Origin: Candidatus Latescibacterota bacterium
GTDB taxonomy: Bacteria; Latescibacterota; UBA2968; UBA8231
Direction of reading: 5' to 3'
DNA length: 6,687 nucleotides
NCBI GenBank assembly: GCA_022827165.1
Contig: JAJDTN010000368.1
Span: 1 to 6,687, forward strand
The translations under genes and the position numbers were made by a program. Position 1 is the first letter of the stretch; each line of letters starts with the position of its first letter. This document shows, in pieces, positions 1 to 6,687 of this stretch. The notes beneath the pieces were generated by a model. It had not been told where the DNA came from, made no database searches, and saw nothing but the letters and a program-made list of their open reading frames with translations.

Positions 1-880
1 TGGTGCGCCCGTCCTTCATGGTCTCGTCGAAGGCCTCGCGCACGTTGATGTAGGCGAAGATCCCCTGGCGGGAGAGCATCTCCTGGAGCTGGAAGGCCAG
101 TTCGCGGGAGACCGTGGCGGCGCGCACGCGGGTGATTCGCCCCTCCTGCGAGACGCTGCCGTCGCCGAGGTAGTAGGTGTCGACGGCGAGCTTCTGGCGC
201 GCCGGCGGCAGGTCCATCACCGCCTTGCTGAAGCGCTTGCCCGCCGCGTAACGGCCGCCGTGCTCGTGGAGGAGGTCCCACAGCTCGTTGGAGTAGACGA
301 CGACGTAGACGCCGTTCCGCTTCGTGTCGTGGGTCACCGAAGGACTCTTGCCCGTGACCCGGGCGGTCAGCTCCCGCACCTCTTCGATGACCTCGGTCTC
401 GTGGGCGCCCAAGGAGAACTCGACGGCCTTGCAGCCGTTGAAGTGGGTGGCGCAGCCCTCGGCCACGTAGTAGCCGAGGAGTCTGAGGAAGTCGTCGCTC
501 AGGTCCGGGTCGTCGCACTCGACCTGGTTGACGGGGAAGACGAGCAGATCGCCGGCCTGCAGATCGCCGGCCGGCACGTAGGCGGGCTCGGCGGCGTCGA
601 GCTTCCTGCGATCGATGTCCGGCCAGCGTCCGGCCTCGCGCAGGGAGCTGCGCACGCGCTCGCGCTGGATCGTCAGCACGGGATGTTCCGGCGTGACGTG
701 GAAGCGGTTGCCCGGGCTGCGCGGCGTGATCTCGATCAGGTCGCCGCGGAAGCGGCGGCGCATGATCTTGCCCACCGAGGCCTCCTCGCCGTCCTCGTCG
801 AGCACGGTGTCCGAGACGGCGATGTCGCGCACGTTGCGCAGGCGGTCGCCGCAGCTGACCTCCTCCCACGCGGGCAGGCA
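1..880 (-). mobile_element. Intein with LAGLIDADG homing endonuclease inside SufB (C-terminal part off window)
   Basis: In-frame self-splicing protein element starting at Cys258 of the precursor (codon 878-880), directly after the SufB extein YVSYLEG. Seen, with intein numbering: Cys1 nucleophile; a block A-like stretch running to [10 protein letters not shown]; block B with [11 protein letters not shown], giving the conserved Thr63 and His66; a linker-like [17 protein letters not shown] at about 101-117; LAGLIDADG motif 1 LLGYYVAEG (bases 455-481); and motif 2 in [15 protein letters not shown] (core bases 158-184), followed by the usual [17 protein letters not shown] segment. The acidic residues expected to bind metal, Glu398 and Asp497 of the precursor, are both present and 99 residues apart, so the endonuclease may be active. 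293 residues are visible. The C-terminal blocks F and G (His-Asn followed by extein Cys) must lie to the left of position 1. The block A start is slightly atypical (CLPAWEEVS rather than a C-x-x-x-DT pattern). Splicing competence cannot be judged without the C-terminus. Confidence 0.95.
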
Positions 881-1651
881 GCCCTCCAGGTAACTGACGT
901 ACGCCCCCTCGTCGGCGATGACCAGGGTGCGCTCGAACTGGCCCGTGTTGGCGGCGTTGATGCGGAAGTAGGTGGACAGCTCCATGGGGCAGCGCACGCC
1001 CTTCGGGATGTAGACGAAGGAGCCGTCGGTGAAGACGGCGGAGTTGAGGGCGGCGAAGTAGTTGTCGTTGGCCGGGACCACCGAGCCGAGGTAGCGGCGC
1101 ACGAGGTCGGGGTGGTCGTGGACGGCCTCGGTGAAGGAGCAGAAGAGGATGCCCTCGGCGGCGAGCTTCTCCTTGAAGGTGGTGGCCACCGAGACCGAGT
1201 CGAAGACGGCGTCGACGGCGACGCCGGCGAGCATCTTCTGCTCCTCGAGGGGGATGCCGAGCTTGTCGTAGGTGGCCAGGATCTCGGGGTCGACCTCGTC
1301 GAGGCTCTGGGGCCCGTCCTCGGGGCGCTTGGGCGCCGAGTAGTAGGAGATCGCCTGGTAGTCGATCTCGGGGTAGTCGACCATCGCCCACTGGCGCGGC
1401 GCCGGCTGCCGCGTGGGGTCGGACATCTTCAGCCAGTTGCGGTAGGCCTTCAGGCGCCACTCGAGGAGCCATTCGGGCTCCTCCTTGACGCTGGAGATGT
1501 AGGCGATCGTCTGCTCGTCGAGGCCCGGGGGCGCCGACTCGGCCTCGACATCGGTGTAGAACCCCTCCTTGTACTCGCGCTGCGCGAACTGCTCGAGGAC
1601 CTCGGTGTCGCTGAGGCTCTGCGCGGAAGCGCCGGGAGTCGATTCGCTCAT
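1..1651 (-). CDS. sufB: SufB, Fe-S cluster scaffold subunit, interrupted by an intein (3' end off window)
   Basis: SufB is the scaffold core of the cytosolic SufBC2D complex that builds iron-sulfur clusters. My own reading of the minus strand from the ATG at 1651 gives 550 uninterrupted codons to the window edge. Residues 1-257 are clear Suf[14 protein letters not shown] near residue 65, then [60 protein letters not shown] and the end YVSYLEG. Normal SufB continues there with Cys-Thr-Ala-Pro; here Cys258 instead opens an intein that fills the rest of the visible frame. SufB is normally about 470-490 residues, so roughly 220 extein residues must follow beyond position 1. The start is supported by an AGGA ribosome binding site at 1656-1659 and by the typical SufB N-terminus. 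The gene sits 105 bp after the DUF58 gene, separated by a strong hairpin, so it probably has its own promoter. sufC, sufD and sufS would be expected to the left. Confidence 0.96.
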   Translation of the reverse strand, partial: MSESTPGASAQSLSDTEVLEQFAQREYKEGFYTDVEAESAPPGLDEQTIAYISSVKEEPEWLLEWRLKAYRNWLKMSDPTRQPAPRQWAMVDYPEIDYQAISYYSAPKRPEDGPQSLDEVDPEILATYDKLGIPLEEQKMLAGVAVDAVFDSVSVATTFKEKLAAEGILFCSFTEAVHDHPDLVRRYLGSVVPANDNYFAALNSAVFTDGSFVYIPKGVRCPMELSTYFRINAANTGQFERTLVIADEGAYVSYLEGCLPAWEEVSCGDRLRNVRDIAVSDTVLDEDGEEASVGKIMRRRFRGDLIEITPRSPGNRFHVTPEHPVLTIQRERVRSSLREAGRWPDIDRRKLDAAEPAYVPAGDLQAGDLLVFPVNQVECDDPDLSDDFLRLLGYYVAEGCATHFNGCKAVEFSLGAHETEVIEEVRELTARVTGKSPSVTHDTKRNGVYVVVYSNELWDLLHEHGGRYAAGKRFSKAVMDLPPARQKLAVDTYYLGDGSVSQEGRITRVRAATVSRELAFQLQEMLSRQGIFAYINVREAFDETMKDGRT

Positions 1652-1670
1652 GTGGTCCTATCTGTTTGCT

Positions 1671-1740
1671 TTACAGGAAGTTGCAGGCCGGGGACGCGAT
1701 CCCCGTCAAGGGAATCTAAGAATCTTGCAGGAAACTGCAA
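1671..1740. promoter_or_regulatory. Candidate operator: TTRCAGG repeats upstream of sufB
   Basis: On the plus strand TTACAGG occurs at 1671, TTGCAGG at 1681 (10 bp later, one helical turn) and TTGCAGG again at 1725. The 16-mers TTACAGGAAGTTGCAG (1671-1686) and TTGCAGGAAACTGCAA (1725-1740) match at 12 of 16 positions, all differences being transitions; the second is a perfect 6-4-6 dyad. They flank the probable promoter region of sufB, 20-90 bp before its ATG. suf operons are commonly controlled by Rrf2-type (IscR-like) or SufR regulators, so a repressor site is plausible, but I do not recognise the motif as a known operator. Confidence 0.4.
1689..1705. repeat. Short G+C-rich inverted repeat in the sufB upstream region
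   Basis: CGGGGA (1689-1694) pairs exactly with TCCCCG (1700-1705) across a 5-base loop. It lies between the two TTRCAGG-containing sites and about 40 bp before the sufB start. It could be a leader hairpin if transcription starts upstream of it, but a 6-bp stem in G+C-rich DNA may also be chance. Confidence 0.3.
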
Positions 1741-1744
1741 GATT
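1721..1744 (-). terminator. Perfect 10-bp hairpin after the DUF58 gene
   Basis: AATCTTGCAG (1721-1730) and CTGCAAGATT (1735-1744) are exact reverse complements separated by 4 bases (GAAA on plus, TTTC in the minus-strand transcript). The hairpin begins 12 nt after the DUF58 stop codon, the right place to end the upstream operon. No U-rich tract follows (the transcript continues CUUAGAUUCCC), so an intrinsic terminator is not certain. The central 16 bp also form the dyad of the candidate sufB operator, so the element may be an operator, a terminator or both. Confidence 0.45.
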
Positions 1745-1756
1745 GGAGCGGAGGGT

Positions 1757-2673
1757 TCAGCCGATGCGCCGGCGGCGCACGAGATAGCGGCTCAGGGCGG
1801 CGTCGAAGGGGGTCGCCGTGTCGATCGGGACGTAGTCGACGCCGGCCTCGGCGCAACCGCGGCGGTAGCGGGCCAGCAGGGACTCCACGTGGGCGCGGTA
1901 GCTCTCCTGCACGTGCCACGGCTGGGTGACGATCGAGCCCCCCTCGGCGTCCTCCATGTCGACGAAGCGGGTCTCCGACCGGCGGAACTCCAGGTCGACC
2001 TCCCTCGGGTCGAGGACCTGCAGGGCCAGCACCTCGTGGCCGCGGTGGCGCAGGTGGCGCAGGCCCCCGAGGACCTCGTCGGGACTGTCCAGCAGGTCGG
2101 AGAGGACGACCACGAGGCCGCGCCGCGACAGCCGCTCGGCGAGGTCGTGGAGGCCGGGGGCCAGGGCGGTCTCGGCGGCGGGCTCGGCCCCCGAGAGCTG
2201 GCGCAGCAGCACGTTGAGGTGGCTGCCCACCGAGCGCGGCGGCACCAGGGAGTGCAGCCCCCCGCGCAGCAGGGCGAGCCCCACGGCGTCGCGCTGGCGC
2301 AGCATCAGGTAGGCCAGGGCCGCCGCCAGGCAGCAGGCGTAGCGGAACTTGCTGACCCGGTCCGAGTCGGCGAAGGCCATGGAGCCGCTGGCGTCGACGG
2401 CGAGGCAGGCCTTGAGGTTGGTCTCCTCCTCGTAGCGCTTCACGTACAGGCGGTCGGTCCGGGCCAGCGCCTTCCAGTCGAGGTCGCGCAGGGGGTCGCC
2501 GGGCATGTACGGCCGGTGCTCGGAGAACTCCACGGAGAAGCCGTGATAGGGGGAGCGGTGGAGGCCGGTGATGAACCCCTCGACCACGAGTCGGGCGATC
2601 AGGTCGAGGCGGCCCAGGCGCGAGGCGGTCTCGGGATCCAGGTACCCCGTGAGCCCGCCGGCGGCGCTCTCCG

Positions 2674-2677
<4 letters not shown>
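1757..2677 (-). CDS. DUF58 family protein with vWA-like metal site
   Basis: A 306-residue DUF58 protein, the standard genetic partner of MoxR ATPases. The hallmark segment runs from about residue 49 to 87 (VEFSEHRPYMPGDPLRDLDW, then RLYVKRYEEETN). It is followed by a vWA-like core with the metal-site motif DASGS at 95-99 and a further acidic strand, VVVLSDLLD, at 189-197. No signal peptide or membrane segment is visible, so it is probably cytosolic or peripherally membrane-bound; many DUF58 proteins have N-terminal membrane helices, but this shorter form does not. The start is GTG at 2677: it overlaps the MoxR stop by 4 bp (GTGA), an AGGAGG lies about 10 nt upstream, and the next Met (residue 58) falls inside the conserved domain. 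By family precedent it acts with MoxR as an adaptor or chaperone in maturing or activating target proteins; the target is unknown. A BatA-like membrane vWA gene often follows DUF58 but is absent here, where the operon appears to end. Confidence 0.93.
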
Positions 2678-3663
<986 letters not shown>

Positions 3664-3680
3664 TCAGAGTCTCCTTGGGA

Positions 3681-4946
3681 TCATGTCTTGCGCTGCTTCT
3701 TCCGGGCCGCCGGAAAGAGGACGTTGTTCAGGATCAGCCGGTACCCCGGGGAGGTGGGATGGAGGGAGAGCTGCGTCGGGGGGTCGCCCACGTGGTGCTT
3801 GTGGTCCTCGGGGTCGTGGCCGCCGTAGAAGGTGACCGTGCCGCGCCCCACCTGGCCGTGGATGTACTTGACGATGTCGGTGCCCTCCACCTCGGCCAGG
3901 ACCACCACGTGGTCCTTGATCAGGTGCCGGTGGAAGGCGGTGGTCTGGCCGAGGAAGCCGTCGACGACGCTCGTGTGGCACTGGGTGAGCATCGTCGGCA
4001 CCGGGTCGTGGCGGGCGGAGAACTCGAAGAGGGTGAAGTACTCGGCCTCGGGAGTGCGGATGAGGCGCGCGTCCCTCGGCGTCGTGTCGATGTCGGAGTG
4101 CTCGTAGACCAGCGGATTGGTGACGATGGTGAAGTCCTCGAAGGCGACGCAGCGGCTGTAGTCGAGGGCCTCCTGGGCGCCGGGGTCGATGCCGTCGCCG
4201 TCGAAGACGGAGTGGGCGATGTCGACGCCGTCGGCGGCGAGGGCGATGTCGAAGGTGTCGGTGGCCGAGCACATGGCGAAGAGGAAGCCGCCGCCGGCGA
4301 CGTACTCGCGGATGCGGCGGGCCACCGCCTTCTTCTGCTCCGACACCTTGGCGAAGCCGAGGCTGCGCGCCTGGGCCTCGTAGAGCCGCTGCTGGCCGCG
4401 GTACCAGGCCTCGTTGCGGAAGCTGGCCCAGAACTTGCCGTACTGGCCGGTGAAGTCCTCGTGGTGCAGGTGCAGCCAGTCGAAGTCCTGGAGGCGGCCG
4501 GCCAGCACCTCCTCGTCCCACAGCTTCTCGTAGTCGATGCCGGCGAACTCCAGGGCCAGGGTCACGGCGTCGTCCCAGGGCTGCTTGTTGGGGGGGGTGT
4601 AGACGGCGATGCGCGGCGCCTTCTCCAGCCGCACCACGTCCATGTTGGCGCCCTCGATCTCGGAGTAGACCCGGGCCATGTCGGCCTCGGAGATCGTCTG
4701 CACCGTGACCCCCCGGATGCGCGCCTCGCGGGCGATCAGGTCGTGGGCCTCGACGGCGAAGGAGCCGCCGCGGTAGTTGAGGAGCCACTCCACGTCGATG
4801 CCGCGCTCCAGGACCCAGAACGCGAGGCCGTAGGCCTTGAGGTGCTGCTGCTGGGTCAGGTCCATCGGCACCAGCAGCCGCTCGGCCCCGCCGGGGGCCG
4901 CGCCCAGCAGCCACAGGGCGCCCGCCAGGCGGAGGAGGCCCTTCAT
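3681..4946 (-). CDS. Exported protein of unknown function, family often mislabelled 'asparagine synthetase B'
   Basis: A 421-residue protein. Residues 1-21 (MKGLLRLAGALWLLGAAPGG then Ala) look like a Sec signal peptide, so it should act in the periplasm or envelope. From memory, Bacteroidota carry very similar proteins under the name 'asparagine synthetase B', but I see neither the N-terminal glutaminase Cys2 nor the SGGxDS ATP motif of real asparagine synthetases, so that name is misleading. Conserved-looking segments in order: LLVPMDLTQQQHLKAYGLAF (24-43), EWLLNYRGGSF (53-63), KAPRIAVYTPPNKQPWDDAV (109-128), DWLHLHHEDFTGQYGKFW (156-173), GGGFLFAMCSATDTFDIAL (218-236), TFYGGHDPEDHKHHVGDPPT (372-391) and a basic C-terminal tail. 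The alternating strands, the Cys226 elbow-like turn and the GGHDPE segment suggest a class I glutamine-amidotransferase-like or ThuA-like fold, which is inference. The ATG at 4946 overlaps the TPR gene's stop (ATGA), with a GGAG 8 nt upstream. A longer in-frame opening to 6608 exists but is out-of-frame TPR sequence. Confidence 0.85.
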   Translation of the reverse strand: MKGLLRLAGALWLLGAAPGGAERLLVPMDLTQQQHLKAYGLAFWVLERGIDVEWLLNYRGGSFAVEAHDLIAREARIRGVTVQTISEADMARVYSEIEGANMDVVRLEKAPRIAVYTPPNKQPWDDAVTLALEFAGIDYEKLWDEEVLAGRLQDFDWLHLHHEDFTGQYGKFWASFRNEAWYRGQQRLYEAQARSLGFAKVSEQKKAVARRIREYVAGGGFLFAMCSATDTFDIALAADGVDIAHSVFDGDGIDPGAQEALDYSRCVAFEDFTIVTNPLVYEHSDIDTTPRDARLIRTPEAEYFTLFEFSARHDPVPTMLTQCHTSVVDGFLGQTTAFHRHLIKDHVVVLAEVEGTDIVKYIHGQVGRGTVTFYGGHDPEDHKHHVGDPPTQLSLHPTSPGYRLILNNVLFPAARKKQRKT

Positions 4947-6643
4947 CCACTGGGCTCCAGCAGCCGCCGCAGCTCCTCGATGCGGCGCCGGATCTCCGGG
5001 GCCCGCGAGTCCTCGGGCGAGGCCAGCAGCGTCTGCTCGTAGAGGCGCAGGGCCTCCCCCGCCTCGCCGAGGCCTTCGAGCACCCGCGCCCGTCCCATGG
5101 AGGCGGTGACGGCGGCGCGGCTGCGGTCCTCGGCGGCCGATCCCGCCTCGACGTACAGGGCCAGGGCCCGCACCGGGTCGCGGTCCTCCAGGTCGCGGGC
5201 GCGCTCGAGGCGGACCGCCTGCCTGAGGGCCGCGGGCGCCTCGGTGAGCAGCCACCGCCACTCCGCCTCGGCCTCCTGCGTCCGCTGCTGGCGCTGGCGC
5301 AGCCGCGCCCGGGCGAGCACGGCCAGGGCCTCCGGCTGGTGGCCGAACTCCTCCAGGAGCAGCAGCAGGGCGAGGGCGTCGTTGGCCAGCGGATCGGAGG
5401 GCGAGGCGGTGACCATCGAGTCGACGAGGGCCTCGGCGTGCTCGAAGTCGCCCTGGTAGAAGGCGACGAGCCCCAGGTGGTAGGCGGCCTCGGCGCGTCC
5501 TCCTTCGAGGGCGGCCATCCGCCTCAGCTCGCGCCGCGCCGCCGGGAGATCGTCGAGGAGGATGTGGCACTCGGCCCGCAGGCCGAGCCAGCGGCGCTGC
5601 AGGTCGGGGGTGACGGCCCGCCTCTCGAGGGTGGACAAGGTCTCCATCGCCTCCGCCGCCGTGCCGTGGCCCCCGGCCTGGAGACGGGCGGCGCGCAGCA
5701 GCGCCTCCGCCGCCTCGCCGCGGCGGGGATGACCGGCGGCCAGTCGCGTGTAGAGCTCGACGGCGCCGTCGCCGTCGCCGAGGACCTCGCGCATCTCCGC
5801 CTGCTTGAGCAGCGACCGGTAGCGCTGGGCCGAGTCGCCTCCGTGGGCGGCGATCAGGGCATACGCCTCGGCGGCGGCGGCGGCATCGCCGCGGGCCTCG
5901 CAGCGGGAGGCGAAGGAGTAGAGGGCCTGCAGCGCCCCCTCCTCGGGCAGGGCCCGCCCCAGGGCCCGCACGCCGCGCCCGGGGCGCCCGGTCTCCAGGG
6001 AGGCGGCCGCCGCGAGTCTCGCCGCCAGGACGCGGGTCTCGCCCTCGGCCCGGGCCAGGGCGTTCTCGGCGGCCCGGAGGTACCCCTGCCCGGGATCCCC
6101 CGGTTCCCGCCCCTCCCCCGAGCCGCCGCGGACCATGTCGGCGATGCGGTTCTCCACCAGGGGGAGCCGCCAGGGGTGCTGGCGCAGGAACTCGAGGTGC
6201 GCCGCCAGGACCTCCTCGAAGCGGTCCAGCCGCAGGGCCAGCTCCGCCCGCTCCCAGGGGAAGGGGTCGTCGCCATCGACCCGCCGCGCGCCCTCCCGGA
6301 GGACGGCCAGGGCCTCTTCGACGTGGCCCAGACCGGCCATACGCGCGCTCACCCAACGGTAGCGCTCGAGGTCCGGGGACAGCTCCTCCAGCATCCGGGT
6401 CCAGACCTCGACCGCCGCGGCGGGGCGGCCGGCCTCGGCGAGGACCTCGCCCAGGACCAGGCGGGCCTCCTCGTCCCGGGGATGGTCGTCGATCCAGCCG
6501 GCCAGCAGCTCGGCCGCCTCCTGGAACCGCGAAGCCTGGCGCAGTTCGGAGACGGAGCCGTGGATCTGCGGCCACGACGCCTGGCCGGCGGCGGCGGCGG
6601 GCAGCCACAGCAGGGCCGCGGCGAGGGCGGCGGCGCGGCTCAC
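4943..6643 (-). CDS. Exported tetratricopeptide-repeat (TPR) protein
   Basis: A 566-residue, Ala/Leu/Arg-rich, largely helical protein. Residues 1-20 are a signal peptide (LAAALLWLPAAAAG, predicted cleavage before Gln-Ala) without a lipobox Cys, so a soluble or peripheral periplasmic location is likely. Degenerate 34-residue TPR units fill the rest. The clearest are around 36-90 (two units with FQEAAELLAGWIDDHPRDEE and PAAAVEVWTRMLEELSPD), 383-417 (AEAAYHLGLVAFYQGDFEHA, ending SPSDP) and 514-545 (ending SPEDS). The middle is more diverged. TPR arrays bind other proteins and have no catalytic role; here the likely partner is the exported 421-residue protein encoded immediately downstream with a 4-bp overlap. 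The start is GTG at 6643, with AGGAGG 7 nt upstream and overlap with the stop of the preceding gene (GTGA). Only Cys248 and Cys359 are present. Exact partner and function are not recognisable. Confidence 0.88.
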   Translation of the reverse strand: MSRAAALAAALLWLPAAAAGQASWPQIHGSVSELRQASRFQEAAELLAGWIDDHPRDEEARLVLGEVLAEAGRPAAAVEVWTRMLEELSPDLERYRWVSARMAGLGHVEEALAVLREGARRVDGDDPFPWERAELALRLDRFEEVLAAHLEFLRQHPWRLPLVENRIADMVRGGSGEGREPGDPGQGYLRAAENALARAEGETRVLAARLAAAASLETGRPGRGVRALGRALPEEGALQALYSFASRCEARGDAAAAAEAYALIAAHGGDSAQRYRSLLKQAEMREVLGDGDGAVELYTRLAAGHPRRGEAAEALLRAARLQAGGHGTAAEAMETLSTLERRAVTPDLQRRWLGLRAECHILLDDLPAARRELRRMAALEGGRAEAAYHLGLVAFYQGDFEHAEALVDSMVTASPSDPLANDALALLLLLEEFGHQPEALAVLARARLRQRQQRTQEAEAEWRWLLTEAPAALRQAVRLERARDLEDRDPVRALALYVEAGSAAEDRSRAAVTASMGRARVLEGLGEAGEALRLYEQTLLASPEDSRAPEIRRRIEELRRLLEPSG

Positions 6644-6687
6644 GGCAGGACCTCCTCCGGCCCGTCCTCCGGGTGCAGGTCCTGGTA
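6640..6687 (-). CDS. C-terminal end of an upstream gene (partial)
   Basis: Reading from the right window edge in the frame of the TGA at 6640-6642 gives 15 codons, YQDLHPEDGPEEVLP, then stop. The stop overlaps the GTG of the TPR gene as GTGA, the same coupling seen at two other junctions in this operon. That pattern is the main support; the peptide is too short to assign a family. The AGGAGG that serves the TPR gene lies within this coding end. Confidence 0.5.
   Translation of the reverse strand, partial: YQDLHPEDGPEEVLP

Noticed and set aside
1..880. Reading the non-SufB segment as a separate endonuclease gene or a frameshifted sufB
   Set aside because: It is continuous in frame with SufB, begins with Cys at a conserved extein junction and has intein splicing block B upstream of the endonuclease motifs.
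1681..1709. TTGACG (minus strand, 1709 to 1704) as a sigma70 -35 box for sufB
   Set aside because: The bases 16-18 nt downstream (around CTGCAA) are nothing like a -10 box; the nearest TGTAAA is 28 nt away. A promoter must exist nearby, but I cannot place it.
3664..4950. 428-codon minus-strand frame overlapping the 421-residue gene in another frame
   Set aside because: Arg/Pro/Gly/His-rich composition typical of a frame-shifted shadow; no domain.
3675..5042. 455-codon plus-strand open frame opposite the 421-residue gene
   Set aside because: Antisense shadow with low-complexity composition and no recognisable motif; the minus strand carries the clear signal peptide and conserved motifs.
5860..5890. 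GGC-type triplet run in the TPR gene (plus-strand cggcggcgg) as a repeat element
   Set aside because: It encodes a poly-Ala helix stretch (residues about 254-258) in a G+C-rich gene; no tandem repeat structure beyond that.
4947..6608. N-terminal extension of the 421-residue protein giving a 975-residue frame
   Set aside because: The extra 554 residues are an Arg/Gly/Pro-rich out-of-frame reading of the TPR gene. The ATG at 4946 gives a proper signal peptide and a 4-bp overlap.

Overview
The window is a G+C-rich stretch (about two thirds G+C or more by eye) of what looks like a Gram-negative bacterial chromosome. Every supportable gene lies on the minus strand, so the biological order runs from the right end of the window to the left. 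Taxonomy cannot be fixed from this alone. The 421-residue secreted protein belongs to a family I remember best from Bacteroidota. The base composition and GTG starts would suit a high-G+C relative such as Gemmatimonadota or another FCB-type or uncultured phylum; that placement is inference.

Layout, right to left. (1) 6640-6687: the last 15 codons of an upstream gene. (2) 4943-6643: an exported TPR protein of 566 residues. (3) 3681-4946: an exported 421-residue protein with conserved HHEDFTG, AMCSATD and GGHDPE motifs, in a family usually mislabelled 'asparagine synthetase B'. (4) 2674-3663: a MoxR-family AAA+ ATPase. (5) 1757-2677: its usual partner, a DUF58 protein with a vWA-like metal site. 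Three of the four junctions are 4-bp stop/start overlaps (GTGA, ATGA, GTGA) and the fourth is a 17-bp gap with a good ribosome binding site, so genes 1-5 look like one translationally coupled operon. A plausible reading is that the cytosolic MoxR/DUF58 pair acts as a chaperone or activator for envelope proteins that include the two exported products; this is inferred from context only.

(6) 1652-1756: a 105-bp spacer holding a perfect 10-bp inverted repeat, a second G+C-rich hairpin, and repeated TTRCAGG elements that may form an operator for the next gene.

(7) 1-1651: the 5' part of sufB, the scaffold subunit of the SUF iron-sulfur cluster assembly machine, running off the left edge. After 257 residues of normal SufB the reading frame enters an intein at the conserved ...YLEG/C site. 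The visible 293 intein residues contain the N-terminal splicing blocks and both LAGLIDADG motifs of a homing endonuclease with both acidic residues present. The C-terminal splice junction, and the SufB C-terminus, lie outside the window. The intein is the most striking element here. Nothing in the window looks like a CRISPR array, tRNA, rRNA or insertion sequence.
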